64,000 nucleotides of DNA from JBDZVM01 sp040255675 (GTDB lineage: Bacteria > Actinomycetota > Actinomycetes > Acidothermales > Acidothermaceae). Position numbers and translations under genes: made by a program. This document shows, in pieces, positions 41,963 to 51,081 of the stretch. The stretch's first letter is position 1; each line of letters opens with the position of its first letter. The DNA lies in NCBI GenBank assembly GCA_040255675.1, contig JBDZVM010000001.1, positions 1-64,000 on the forward strand. The letters are read 5' to 3'. The notes beneath the pieces are model-generated. The model was not told the DNA's origin. It ran no database searches and worked only from the letters and a program-made list of their open reading frames with translations.

Positions 41963-42385
41963 GTGCCGTGGTGGCTGAGTTCGCTGGTCGGCCTTGTCGC
42001 CGGCGTCGTACTGGTGTGGGGGGCGCTGGTCGTTGTGCTTGCCCGCGCGGGCAAGCGACGACCGGCGCTGGCCGAGATAGCGCGACTGCTTCCGGACGTC
42101 GTCCGCTTGGTGTCGCGTTTGGCACGCGACCGGTCGTTGCCGTGGGCTGTTCGAGTGCGATTGTGGCTGCTCCTCGGCTACCTGCTTTCGCCGATCGACG
42201 TGGTGCCGGATTTCATTCCGGTTGCCGGATACGCCGACGACGCCGTCATAGTCGCGCTCGTCTTGCGCTCGGTCGTGCGACGTGCCGGCGCGGAGACACT
42301 GCGTCGGCACTGGCCGGGAACCCCCGACGGATTTGCGGCGGTACGCGTCCTTGCCGGTATCGCTGACCCGCGTACGGCGACATGA
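41963..42385 (+). CDS. DUF1232 membrane protein (YkvA-like)
   Basis: 140 residues from the GTG at 41963, fixed by the -10 element upstream. First membrane helix (LVGLVAGVVLVWGALVVVL), a linker and the DUF1232 core WLLLGYLLSPIDVVPDFIPVAGYADD, which is the family signature. Function unknown. Convergent with the Mut7-C gene. Confidence 0.85.
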   Translation: MPWWLSSLVGLVAGVVLVWGALVVVLARAGKRRPALAEIARLLPDVVRLVSRLARDRSLPWAVRVRLWLLLGYLLSPIDVVPDFIPVAGYADDAVIVALVLRSVVRRAGAETLRRHWPGTPDGFAAVRVLAGIADPRTAT

Positions 42386-42395
42386 CGCCGTGAGG

Positions 42396-43127
42396 CTAGG
42401 ACGTGTAGCGCGAAACTATTCGTTCGAGAGGCGCATGATGGGCGCCGTCCCAGTAAATACGGCCGCAACTCACGCATCGCGCGAACGTGTCGTAGTGGCG
42501 CCGAGTGCCGGGTCTTAGTTGGTCAAGGACGGCCGACTTCGCGACTGGTTCGAGGAGCCCGTTGCAGGCAAGGCATCGGGTCCACGGAGCGAGCGGTGGG
42601 GCGAATCTGTCGATGACGTCGTCGAGTTGAGTCGCGGGATCGTTGCCTTTGACGTAGGCGCCGTCACGCGCCGCGCGCCGCAGAAGCAAGGCCCGATCAC
42701 GAGTCAACACGACGCGTTGTTGCTGCTGTGCGAGTTCGATCAGTGCGTCGTCCGTCACGTCGTTGTACCAAGCCGTGTCAATGCCGAGTAGACGCATTCG
42801 CCGAGCGAGTACACCGAGGTGGACGTCGAGCACGAACCGCGGTGGGCTAGTCGGCGTCGTCTGCGGCCGCCCGCGAGGAACGAGTGACACGACGGCGCCC
42901 GGGACAGGCCGCCAGCGAGGATCGACTTCAACGCCTCCGACGTCGATGCTGCTGACCTCCGTGAGCGGGATGCCGATTGATCCGATGACGTGGCCGACTG
43001 TCGAGACGCCGTCGTCGACAACATCGATCCGATGCCCGCGCCACCGGCTGTACAGCAAGGGTTGTAGGGCCTCGGGCACCGCGATCGTTACCGGTGCTCG
43101 GGCGGATTGTCGATCGGCGCGTGTCAC
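42396..43127 (-). CDS. Mut7-C RNase domain protein with N-terminal ubiquitin-like domain
   Basis: 243 residues from the GTG at 43127. The N-terminal 85 residues form a MoaD/ThiS-like beta-grasp (Mut7-C_ub), then a PIN-like Mut7-C domain (VLDVHLGVLARRMRLLGIDTAW, DRALLLRRA) and a zinc ribbon (CLACNG ... CVSCGRIYW). The family (DUF82) is thought to degrade RNA; the target is unknown. Confidence 0.85.
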   Translation of the reverse strand: MTRADRQSARAPVTIAVPEALQPLLYSRWRGHRIDVVDDGVSTVGHVIGSIGIPLTEVSSIDVGGVEVDPRWRPVPGAVVSLVPRGRPQTTPTSPPRFVLDVHLGVLARRMRLLGIDTAWYNDVTDDALIELAQQQQRVVLTRDRALLLRRAARDGAYVKGNDPATQLDDVIDRFAPPLAPWTRCLACNGLLEPVAKSAVLDQLRPGTRRHYDTFARCVSCGRIYWDGAHHAPLERIVSRYTS

Positions 43128-43236
43128 ACCCGTGTCATGCCAATCGCGGCATGGGATTACCCCGCGCGGCCAGGATGTGTTGTTTCCGCCGCCACCCCGG
43201 CGCTCGGCTCGCCGGGGTGGCGGCGGGAGTTGGAGG

Positions 43237-44682
43237 CTATTCGGGTGGCAGCGCTTCGCCAGGTTCGGCCGCGGTCAACGTCGATTCGCGTGGCGCCGGG
43301 ACGGCGATGCTCGGCCTGATGTTTTGATTCACGCTGAACAGATTTCCCGGATCCCACTTGTCTTTGAGATCGACCAAGCGAGCGTAATTCGCCGCGCCGT
43401 AGCCAGCGGCCACGTGTGTCTCGCCTTGGTTTTGTTCAAAGTTCAAGTAGACGCCGCCGGTGGCGAAGGGTGCCATCGCGTCGCTGACGCGGCGTGCCCA
43501 GGCCAGGTTCGCTTCGGTGTCGCTTGGGTTTTGCCAGCACGCGATCGGATGTGCCATGTACACCGCGTCGCGATTGCCCAACGGACTGGAATCAGCTGTC
43601 ACCCTGCTGACCGCACCGCCGTGGCGAAACATGATTGCTTGGTCGATCGGCGACAGTTGCTGGGGACTGCTTTCAACGAACGCGTCTATCGCGGCGTCGG
43701 GGAGCCCGCTCAGATGAATGCCACGATGGTAGTTCAGCCACCCGGTGGGCGAGAAGTCGTCGAGCATTGCCTGAAACGCCGTGTACGGCATGGGCTGCAC
43801 CAGATCCACGGCAGGTGGCCCTATCTCGCGCAACGCTTTGGCGGCAGCCTCTCCATCGGTGATCTCACCGGCGTAGAGCATCACGATTCCCATGATCGGG
43901 GTGCCTACCAATTCGGGCGGCACGAATGGCGCAGGCGGTGCCTGAACGATTGCCAGCGCCGTCACCAGCGCTTCTGGTGCCGATTCGACGTAGTCACGGT
44001 AGGCACGGCCGACATCGCGCGCGGCGTCGATCGGGTGGATCATCATGCCGCCAAGCACGATCGGCCCGACCTGATGGAGCTTGAACTCGAACGATGTCAC
44101 CACCCCGAAGTTGCTACTCCCGCCGCGCAACCCCCACAACAAATCGAAATTCTCGTCCTCGGAGGCGTGAACGAGATTTCCGTCGGCGGTGACGACGTCG
44201 GCGCCCACGAGGTTGTCGCACGCGAGTCCGTAGGCGGGCGACAACCAACCGTAGCCGCCGCCCAAGGTGAAGCCACCGACGCCGGTGGTCGTGACGCGGC
44301 CGCCCGGGGTGGCCAAACCGAACAGTTGCGTTTCCCGATCGAACTCGCCCCAAAGCACGCCCGCGTTCGCGAACGCTTTGCGGTTTGCCGGGTCTACGCG
44401 CACGCCCTTGAGGCTGGAGAGATCGATCTGCACGCCGCCTTCGCAGACACCGTTCCCAGCAACACTGTGTCCACCGCACCGGATGCCGACCGGAAGCCCT
44501 CTTTCCCGGGCGAGGTTGACCGCGTCGATGACGTCGGCCGCCCCGCGAGGCCGCACCACGACGGCAGGGTGCTTGTCAATCATGCCGTTGATGACGGCCC
44601 GCCGTTCGTCATACGCGTCCTCGCCTGGCCAGGCGACCTCGCCCTTGAAGCCGACGGCAAGCTCGAATGGGTGCGTACTCAT
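43237..44682 (-). CDS. FAD-linked oxidoreductase, berberine-bridge (BBE) type
   Basis: 481 residues from the ATG at 44682 with GGGAGGGAAAG upstream. PCMH-type FAD domain: VVRPRGAADVIDAVNLARE, then RCGGHSVAGNGVCEGG with the His and Cys used for bicovalent FAD, and GVGGFTLGGGYGWLSPAYG. C-terminal BBE domain NYARLVDLKDKWDPGNLF. Similar enzymes oxidise sugars, alcohols or alkaloids. No signal peptide. Divergent from the LuxR gene. Confidence 0.9.
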   Translation of the reverse strand: MSTHPFELAVGFKGEVAWPGEDAYDERRAVINGMIDKHPAVVVRPRGAADVIDAVNLARERGLPVGIRCGGHSVAGNGVCEGGVQIDLSSLKGVRVDPANRKAFANAGVLWGEFDRETQLFGLATPGGRVTTTGVGGFTLGGGYGWLSPAYGLACDNLVGADVVTADGNLVHASEDENFDLLWGLRGGSSNFGVVTSFEFKLHQVGPIVLGGMMIHPIDAARDVGRAYRDYVESAPEALVTALAIVQAPPAPFVPPELVGTPIMGIVMLYAGEITDGEAAAKALREIGPPAVDLVQPMPYTAFQAMLDDFSPTGWLNYHRGIHLSGLPDAAIDAFVESSPQQLSPIDQAIMFRHGGAVSRVTADSSPLGNRDAVYMAHPIACWQNPSDTEANLAWARRVSDAMAPFATGGVYLNFEQNQGETHVAAGYGAANYARLVDLKDKWDPGNLFSVNQNIRPSIAVPAPRESTLTAAEPGEALPPE

Positions 44683-44784
44683 CTTTCCCTCCCGCGTGCT
44701 CGCGTTGCCCACGTGCCGGTTTCGGAGTTCTTCTCCTAAAGCATTGACTCAAGTGCCCGCGGGTTGCAGTGTCGATACGTACAA

Positions 44785-45570
44785 ATGCGTATTGCGGCAA
44801 GTGAAGGTGCCGTGGTGACCCGGTTAGGCGAACTCGCCGGTGTGGTCGATCTCCTATCGAGCGTGGCCGATCTCGAAGACCTGGAGCTATTTCCAGACGT
44901 CGTGCTGCCCAGGATGGGGGCCATCGTGCCATGCGAAGTATCGACGTACAACGAGGTCAATACGCAAACGGCGACCATGCGGTTGGCGGCGTATCCCAGC
45001 GAAGCTGTGGGGTGTCTGGGCGGCAAAAATGCGTTGAATCGCGAGGTCGCCACGACTTTGCGATGCGTACCCCGAGACGAGGAGTATTGCCGCCTTTTCT
45101 ATATCGTATCGTCAGCTGCTTCTTGCCGATCGTGCACGGCGAGTAAGGCTTGCCCAAGATTTCAGGTGTCGCTGAGCCTTTGCGGCCCCGATCGCCGGGT
45201 CATGGCAATCGCGATGAACCGCGACTCACATGACTTCACCGCGCGCGAGCGCGCTCTGGTCGCGCTCCTCCACGCGCCGCTTACGGCATCCGCTCACCGC
45301 TTGGGCCGTCGACTCATACCGCTCGATCGATTTCCGGACGGCGACGACCTTACGGGCCGGGAGCGCCAAGTGCTGGAACTGCTGGCCTCCGGGCGTACCG
45401 ACAGAGCGATCGCCCGACTCCTCGGCTGCAGCCAGCGAACGATCAGCAAGCATCTGCAAAACATCTACCGCAAGCTTGGGGTCACGGGGCGTGTTGCCGC
45501 GACGACGCTGCTGCACAATTTGCCGGGCGGGTTCGCCTCGGCGCGTCGCGATTGGCGTACGCCGCTCTAG
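44785..45570 (+). CDS. LuxR-family transcription regulator with Cys-rich sensory region
   Basis: 261 residues if started at the ATG at 44785; GTGs at 44812 and 44815 are alternatives. The N-terminal half (residues 1-180) resembles a GAF-like or auto-inducer region only in part, with CRSCTASKAC and several further cysteines near residues 110-135. The C-terminal HTH is clear: LTGRERQVLELLASGRTDRA and the recognition helix CSQRTISKHLQNIYRKLGV. The divergent flavoprotein gene is a likely target. The middle may carry compensated frameshifts. Confidence 0.8.
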   Translation: MRIAASEGAVVTRLGELAGVVDLLSSVADLEDLELFPDVVLPRMGAIVPCEVSTYNEVNTQTATMRLAAYPSEAVGCLGGKNALNREVATTLRCVPRDEEYCRLFYIVSSAASCRSCTASKACPRFQVSLSLCGPDRRVMAIAMNRDSHDFTARERALVALLHAPLTASAHRLGRRLIPLDRFPDGDDLTGRERQVLELLASGRTDRAIARLLGCSQRTISKHLQNIYRKLGVTGRVAATTLLHNLPGGFASARRDWRTPL

Positions 45571-45630
45571 TCGAGGTGCCGCCCCGCTAGCGCGACCATC
45601 GAATTAGCCATTGGCGCGCCGTCGGGCGGC

Positions 45631-46887
45631 TCAGCTGTGCTCCTCGGTGGGGTTCCACTCGACTCCTTCAACGGTATCGCGGACCTCGACGCCGGCAGCG
45701 ACGAGCTGGTCGCGAATTTCGTCGGACGCCGCATAGTCGCCGGCCGACCGTGCCTTGGCTCGCAAGTCAAGCAGAGCTTCCACGAAAGGCGCGAGCGTTT
45801 TCTTCGGGTCGCGCAGCCCGCCCTCGGCCAGTGCCCCTAATCGCACGACGAGAGACCGCAGAACGCGTCGTGCTTCGTCGCGGTCGCTGCTTTGCAAGCT
45901 GTCGGACTCCCACGACACAATCGCGGCCTCGAGGTCGAGGATCGCCCCGACGCAGCCGTCGGCGTCATATGACTCGGCAGCGGTGTCGAAGCGCGTACGC
46001 GCGGCGTCTGCCGCATCGCGCAGTGACGTCGAGACCGGCTCGGTGCCGGATTCAGAAACGCTCGTCGTCGCAACGACCGAGCCCGAGCTAAACGCCTGCT
46101 CGCCTCTCAACAAAGCAGACAGCTCGTTGAACGAAAGCTCCGTGCCGGCAGCAAACTGTCGCGACGCCGCGCGCCGGCGCACTGTGACGGTGTGATTTCC
46201 GGCCACGGTCGCGACGTGCCTTTCGACGTCCAGTATCAACGCCGTGTGCTCGTCGACGCCCAAAATGCCGACGTCGTCGGGCAGTTGCTTCTCGAGGAAC
46301 GCCAATCGCGGCTCGCCGAGGTAACAGAATCTGGTGTCGTGTGTGCCGCCTTCGGCGTTGTCGTAATGCGGAATCACGACAACTCGCAGGCCAGTGAGCG
46401 TTCCGATCAGGTCGAGACCGTCGGCCCAAGACGGCTCAGCGCCCGCTTTGTAGATTTCGTAGACCGGGACGGCCGAAACTCCCAGGGTTACCGCCGCGGC
46501 ACTGCCCATCAGCAGCGTGCCGCCGCGACGTACGACATCGGCGAGCACGTGCGGCAGTGGCGTGCCGATCCATTGCCGCAACGCGTACGTCGGACTGCCC
46601 GGCCCGGCAAATACCCACGATGCCTGAGACAGCAGGGCCAACGACTTTTCCTTCTCCACGGACGCCAGGTCAGCGCGGCGCCACGTCGCGAGCGAGACGT
46701 CTCTACCGATGCTTCTCGCAAAGTATTGGCGCGTGCGAGAAACCAATTCGTCGGCGTTTAGCTGAAATCCGAACGTGGTGTCGAGCATGGCGGCCGGCCC
46801 GGGCGGGGTCATCGCGAAGACGTCGCGATGCACGCTCACCATTGTCGGCGCCGTCTCGCCCGAGCCCATGATCGCGATGCAGCTCAT
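45631..46887 (-). CDS. Peptidase-S51-like protein fused to a CysS-type C-terminal tail
   Basis: 418 residues. The N-terminal 240 are a class I glutamine-amidotransferase-like fold of the cyanophycinase/S51 type: IMGSGETAPTMVSVH, VFAGPGSPTYALRQW, RGGTLLMGSAAAVTLG (Ser nucleophile region) and VLIPHY-like VVVIPHYDN. The C-terminal part ends ARSAGDYAASDEIRDQLVAAG, which is the tail motif of cysteinyl-tRNA synthetase. The pair of domains recurs in actinobacteria. Substrate and role unknown; a peptidase on a small peptide is possible. Confidence 0.75.
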   Translation of the reverse strand: MSCIAIMGSGETAPTMVSVHRDVFAMTPPGPAAMLDTTFGFQLNADELVSRTRQYFARSIGRDVSLATWRRADLASVEKEKSLALLSQASWVFAGPGSPTYALRQWIGTPLPHVLADVVRRGGTLLMGSAAAVTLGVSAVPVYEIYKAGAEPSWADGLDLIGTLTGLRVVVIPHYDNAEGGTHDTRFCYLGEPRLAFLEKQLPDDVGILGVDEHTALILDVERHVATVAGNHTVTVRRRAASRQFAAGTELSFNELSALLRGEQAFSSGSVVATTSVSESGTEPVSTSLRDAADAARTRFDTAAESYDADGCVGAILDLEAAIVSWESDSLQSSDRDEARRVLRSLVVRLGALAEGGLRDPKKTLAPFVEALLDLRAKARSAGDYAASDEIRDQLVAAGVEVRDTVEGVEWNPTEEHS

Positions 46888-47729
46888 GAATCCACCTTGG
46901 CGGCCAAGTCGAGCAAGTCGGAGGCGACGCTGTCGGGTCGCTCGGCGTGGAGGTCGTGGTGCGCGCCCGGGTACCAGCTAATGCGTGAGTGGGCGAGTGC
47001 CTGGGCCGCCTCGACGACGTCGTCGCGGCCGTCGTCTGGTGACGCCGCCGGCATGAGCAACACCGGGACGTCGACGAGCGGGTACAGCTCGCGCGGGTCG
47101 TCGGCCCATAGTGAACGCAAGATTTCCTTGTGGTGCTGGCGATCCAAGCGCGCGCGTACAGAGCCGTCGGCGTTTTCGACGAAGTTGGCGATAACTCCGG
47201 CCCGGGCTTCCGGCGTCCAGGCCTGGTGGCGCTGCCTCACGTGCGTGGCCAACTCGCTCATGCGGAGGTGATCGAAACGGGGAGGAGCGAGCGATTGCCA
47301 GCATTCGTCGAAGCTCGGAAATCGTTCACGCAAGTGGATCCAGCCGCCGTCGACGAGGGCGAGCGCGGCGGCGCCGCGGTGGCGTGCCGCGAACGACAGC
47401 ACGACGTTGCCGCCCCACGACTGACCGGCCACCACGGGCGCGCGTGCTCCAACGAAATCGAGTTCGCGGCAGAGGGCGTCGAGATCGTCGGCGCAGGTGG
47501 TCGTGTCGTAACCATCAGACGGTGCGTCGGATCTGCCGTGCCCGCGTTGATCTACCGCGACGACTTCGTGCCCGGCCTCCGCCAGCCTGCTGGCGACGGC
47601 GTCCCACAGCCGCGCGTTCGACGCGAGCCCGTGCACGAGCAGCAAGGCGCGCTTACGACCCACCGCTCGACGTACGGCTAGCCGGAGGCCGCTTGGCAGC
47701 GTAACGAAAAGCTCTTCGAGATCGGACAC
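46884..47729 (-). CDS. Alpha/beta hydrolase
   Basis: 281 residues from the GTG at 47729. HG motif LLLVHGLASNARLWD, DQRGHGRSDAP, nucleophile elbow GQSWGG, and a His near the end (GAHHDLHAERPD). No signal peptide, so cytoplasmic. Substrate unknown. Its stop overlaps the start of the S51-like gene by ATGA, so they are coupled. Confidence 0.88.
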   Translation of the reverse strand: MSDLEELFVTLPSGLRLAVRRAVGRKRALLLVHGLASNARLWDAVASRLAEAGHEVVAVDQRGHGRSDAPSDGYDTTTCADDLDALCRELDFVGARAPVVAGQSWGGNVVLSFAARHRGAAALALVDGGWIHLRERFPSFDECWQSLAPPRFDHLRMSELATHVRQRHQAWTPEARAGVIANFVENADGSVRARLDRQHHKEILRSLWADDPRELYPLVDVPVLLMPAASPDDGRDDVVEAAQALAHSRISWYPGAHHDLHAERPDSVASDLLDLAAKVDS

Positions 47730-47786
47730 GCCACAACCTTAGGACGCGGGAGCAAGCTCGTCGTTCAACGCCCGGTATTTCGGCGC

Positions 47787-49382
47787 TCAGGTCAGTGCCG
47801 GCAATATCTGCCGCGTTGCCAACAGCGGCCGAAACGGGTCGCCGCGCTCGGCCACTCGCGCGCACACGTCCCGGATCGTAAAGCCGTCGGGTCGAAGCGT
47901 TGGGTCGTGGAGTTCGTCCCAAGTGATGGGCGCTGAAACGGGCGCGCCGGGCGCCGCGCGCGGACTGTACGGCGCGACCAACGTTTTGTTGACGGCGTTT
48001 TGGGTGTAGTCGAGTCGTGCGTGGCCGCCGCGCTTGTCGACATCCCACTTCCAACTCACCAGGTCGGGCACCACGGCAGCGACCGCTTTCGAAAGTCTTT
48101 CCACCCAGGCGCGCGTTTCGTCGAATCCTGGCCCGCGTTTGATCGGCACCCAGATCTGAATGCCGCGGCGCCCTGTCACTTTCAGACCTGCCGTCACCCC
48201 CAGATGTTCGAGCGCCGTGCGATGCAGCCGCGCCAACGTGAGGACGTCGTCCCACGTGGTCGACGAGCCGGGATCGATGTCGACGAGCGCGTAGGTCGGT
48301 TTGTGCGGCGCGTCAGCGCGCGATGTCCAGGCGTGCCATTCGAGAGCGCCGAAATTCGCCGCCCACACGAGTGCGGCCGGTTCGTTTACTACGAGATACG
48401 TTGTGGTTTCACCGGGATCGGCGTCGGCGTTGTTCCAGCGTGCGATCCACTCCGGTGCGTGGCTGGGCAATTGCTTGTGCCAAAACCCTTTGCTGTGCGC
48501 GCCGTTCGGATACCTGTGCATGTTGAGTGGCCGGCCCGCGAGGTAGGGCAGCACGATCGGCGCTACCTGAGCCGCGTAGCGAACGAATTCTCTTTTGGTA
48601 ACAGCCGGTTCATCGCGACGCGCCGGGAACAGCACTTTATCGAGGTTCGTCAGGCGCAGCCGTCGCCCGAAGATTTCCCATATGCCGTCGGATTTCATCT
48701 GGTCGAGTTCGCGCAGCGCGTCGTCCGCCGGTCTTTCGTCGACGGCGTGGACGGCGATTGAAGCCTGGGCGGCGGGCAGATCCGATCGCCACATGCGTTC
48801 GGGGTGGGCCTTCACTTCGTCGTTGGTGCGGCCACTGAGTACAGACTGCGGATGGTCTTCCGGATTCCAGCCTTCGACAGCGTAGGCGTCGTGCTTGTGC
48901 ACGAGCAGCCACTGTTCTTGTCGCGAAGCGTCGTTGTCGCGGCGTACCAGCGCCAGCCGCCCGCGAAGCTTTCGGCCATGCACGTCGACGTGCAGTTCTC
49001 CAGCTTCGACGGCGGCAGCGGGATCTGCCGTGCCGTGCGGTTCCCAGGTTCCCGTGTCCCACACGATCACGTCGCCACCGCCGTATTCACCGGCCGGGAT
49101 CACTCCTTCGAAGTCGAGGTACTCGATCGGGTGATCCTCGACGTGCACGGCCGCGCGTTTGACTGCCGGGTCGAGTGTCGGCCCTTTCGGCACGGCCCAA
49201 CTGACGAGCACGCCGTCGATTTCGAACCGGAGGTCGTAGTGCAGTCTGCGCGCGCGGTGCCGTTGTACGACGAAGCGAGGCGCGTGGTCGCCATCGTTCG
49301 ACGCCTGAACTCCCGCGGGCTCAGGGGTCTGGGTGAAGTCGCGCTTGCGCCGGTAGGTAGCGAGTCGCTGTTTCGTCGGCAT
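47787..49382 (-). CDS. LigD-type protein: 3'-phosphoesterase plus primase-polymerase, no ligase domain
   Basis: 531 residues from the ATG at 49382 with AGGAG six bases upstream. The N-terminal phosphoesterase domain has FVVQRHRARRLHYDLRFEID and IPAGEYGGGDVIVWD. Residues from about 245 form the polymerase domain: LTNLDKVLFPA, GRPLNMHRYPNG, ALVDIDPGSSTTW and the C-terminal YTQNAVNKTLVAPYSPR. The ATP-dependent ligase domain of mycobacterial LigD is missing. It may assist end-joining with a separate ligase; no ku gene is in the window. Confidence 0.87.
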   Translation of the reverse strand: MPTKQRLATYRRKRDFTQTPEPAGVQASNDGDHAPRFVVQRHRARRLHYDLRFEIDGVLVSWAVPKGPTLDPAVKRAAVHVEDHPIEYLDFEGVIPAGEYGGGDVIVWDTGTWEPHGTADPAAAVEAGELHVDVHGRKLRGRLALVRRDNDASRQEQWLLVHKHDAYAVEGWNPEDHPQSVLSGRTNDEVKAHPERMWRSDLPAAQASIAVHAVDERPADDALRELDQMKSDGIWEIFGRRLRLTNLDKVLFPARRDEPAVTKREFVRYAAQVAPIVLPYLAGRPLNMHRYPNGAHSKGFWHKQLPSHAPEWIARWNNADADPGETTTYLVVNEPAALVWAANFGALEWHAWTSRADAPHKPTYALVDIDPGSSTTWDDVLTLARLHRTALEHLGVTAGLKVTGRRGIQIWVPIKRGPGFDETRAWVERLSKAVAAVVPDLVSWKWDVDKRGGHARLDYTQNAVNKTLVAPYSPRAAPGAPVSAPITWDELHDPTLRPDGFTIRDVCARVAERGDPFRPLLATRQILPALT

Positions 49383-49686
49383 CGAGAACTCCTGGCAGCT
49401 GCCTTCAACGCTGATGGTGTGCCCGCCTGCCGGCGATTATCGCAAGCACTGATAGCTGCCCGGCGCCATCAAAAGAATCGACGTCGGGACGGCGTCGCTA
49501 GAAAGATCGAGCGCGGAAGAGCATCCGGGGCGCTGGGCCCGGCGGTTCCCCCCAAGGCCGCGCCGGGCCTTGCGCCCCGGGAACATCGGCACGCCCCCAC
49601 TACGCGCGTTGCTCGCCTACGAGTCTTTGCAGCAAAGCGCTAACGCGAATGCCCGTCGAACCTTAAGTCAGTCGCAAACGTCCGGA
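49383..49686. other. Intergenic region, nothing recognised
   Basis: About 300 bases, GC-rich, between the LigD-type gene and the coiled-coil gene. Plus-strand open frames here are Arg/Ala/Pro-rich and lack a ribosome site. It contains the LigD ribosome site at its left edge. I see no RNA gene. Confidence 0.5.
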
Positions 49687-50565
49687 TCACGGGTGAGATA
49701 TTGCTCGCTCAACAGCAAGGTTTGCTTTCTGAACTTCGCGTTCGGCTTGGACGACGGCGTGTTTTGCCTGCTGCTCATCGTGTCGTGCCGCCCGTAGTTG
49801 TTCTTCGGCGTCGCTGAGTTCGGCGTTGAGGTCGAAGATTCGTTGTGACAGCGACGAAATCTTGGCGATTGCCGCGTCTCGTTCGCTGATTCGCTCAGTC
49901 AGCGAACGACTTGCGTCGCGCGCGGCCTGACGGGCCGCCTGTTCGCGACGTTGTCGTGCCTCGGCGTCGTCCGCGCTCTTTCTTTGCGCCGCTCGATCGG
50001 CTCGATCTACTCGCCCTACTCGCGCCGCGTGCTGGGGCGGCTCAGCGGCTTCGAAACCCCCAGACCGCTCGAGTGCGGCAGCAAGCCGCCCCGACTGGAG
50101 CTCGGCGGCTGCCCTCGGCGAGGCCAGCGCGGCCTCCAGAATTTCCTCGAGCTGCCGGCCGATCTCGTCGCTCACCGGCCGCCCGAGCCGGACGGCGAGC
50201 TGCCGTGCCTCGCGCACCAAACCGTTGACCGCTTTTCGGCGTTGTCGCGAAAGTTCTCGAAGCGCGTCGCCTTCGAGCCGCCCTTGCGCATCGCGCAGCG
50301 CGCTCCCTAGATCGACCAACGCAGTGACGTCGTCGCGACGCGCGCGTACCAACTGGTTCGCGAGCCACGCGCTTGTCGAGGGCTTGCGCAGCGCGCGGAT
50401 CGCCCGCGCGGCAGCCTGATCGCCGGCTGCCTTCGCGGCACGCACGAGCTCCTCGCGTTTCGTGGTGAACTCCTCCGGCGGCACGGAGTACAGCTCGTCG
50501 GCTCGTTCGTCGGCGGTCTCCCCGACGTCGTCCGATGTCGAAGCCGGACGTCGATCGCGCGCCAT
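49687..50565 (-). CDS. Hypothetical actinobacterial coiled-coil protein
   Basis: 292 residues from the ATG at 50565. Conserved-looking core FTTKREELVRAAKAAGDQA and IRALRKPSTSAWLANQLVR; the rest is helical, with a charged coiled coil from about residue 215 to the end (RISERDAAIAKISSLSQRI, EREVQKANLAVERA). No catalytic features or membrane segment. Divergent from the molybdate regulator. Function unknown. Confidence 0.68.
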   Translation of the reverse strand: MARDRRPASTSDDVGETADERADELYSVPPEEFTTKREELVRAAKAAGDQAAARAIRALRKPSTSAWLANQLVRARRDDVTALVDLGSALRDAQGRLEGDALRELSRQRRKAVNGLVREARQLAVRLGRPVSDEIGRQLEEILEAALASPRAAAELQSGRLAAALERSGGFEAAEPPQHAARVGRVDRADRAAQRKSADDAEARQRREQAARQAARDASRSLTERISERDAAIAKISSLSQRIFDLNAELSDAEEQLRAARHDEQQAKHAVVQAEREVQKANLAVERAISHP

Positions 50566-50661
50566 GTCCGCAAACTTACTAGCGTTGTGACCGCCGCCGA
50601 TGTTCTCCGCGGATGCGATCAAACTCAAGCAAACAAGTTCCGTAAATGCGGCAATATAGCC

Positions 50662-50667
50662 TAGGAT
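50662..50667 (+). promoter_or_regulatory. -10 element for the TOBE regulator (leaderless)
   Basis: TAGGAT, six bases before the GTG at 50674. It would drive the regulator-modABC operon. Confidence 0.5.
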
Positions 50668-50673
50668 CGATCC

Positions 50674-51081
50674 GTGACTGCGTTTCGGATCGCTGACGCG
50701 GCAAGACTGCTCGGCGTGAGCGACGACACCGTTCGCCGCTGGATCGACACCGGCAAGATCGTCGGCACCGTCGACGACGGCGGGCGTGGCGCGATCGACG
50801 GCGCCGAGCTGGCCAGGTTCGCGCGGTCGGTCGCCGGCGAGCGTCATCAAGGCGAGTCGCCGGGCGTGATCGCGCAGGCCTCCGCGCGCAACCGGTTCAC
50901 CGGCGTCGTCACGGCCGTCGTCCGCGACACCGTAATGGCGCAGGTCGAAATGCAATGCGGGCCGCATCGCGTCGTCTCGCTGATGAGTCGTGAGGCGGCC
51001 GATCAGTTGAAGCTCGAGCCAGGCGTCGTCGCGGTGGCCTCGATCAAGTCGACCAATGTCGTCGTCGAATTGCCGGCGTGA
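50674..51081 (+). CDS. Molybdate-responsive regulator / molbindin: MerR-like HTH plus TOBE domain
   Basis: 135 residues from the GTG at 50674. Residues 1-55 form an excisionase/MerR-type HTH (FRIADAARLLGVSDDTVRRWI); residues 70-135 are one TOBE/Mop domain (SARNRFTGVVTAVVRDTVMAQVEM, SIKSTNVVVELP) that binds molybdate. It overlaps the start of modA by 26 bases, so it is the first gene of the molybdate operon and likely its sensor. It could also be a molybdate store. Confidence 0.85.
   Translation: MTAFRIADAARLLGVSDDTVRRWIDTGKIVGTVDDGGRGAIDGAELARFARSVAGERHQGESPGVIAQASARNRFTGVVTAVVRDTVMAQVEMQCGPHRVVSLMSREAADQLKLEPGVVAVASIKSTNVVVELPA

Noticed and set aside
42763..44739. 658-codon plus-strand frame antisense to the flavoprotein
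   Set aside because: Arg/Val-rich with no domain, opposite to a gene with full FAD motifs; a typical high-GC shadow.
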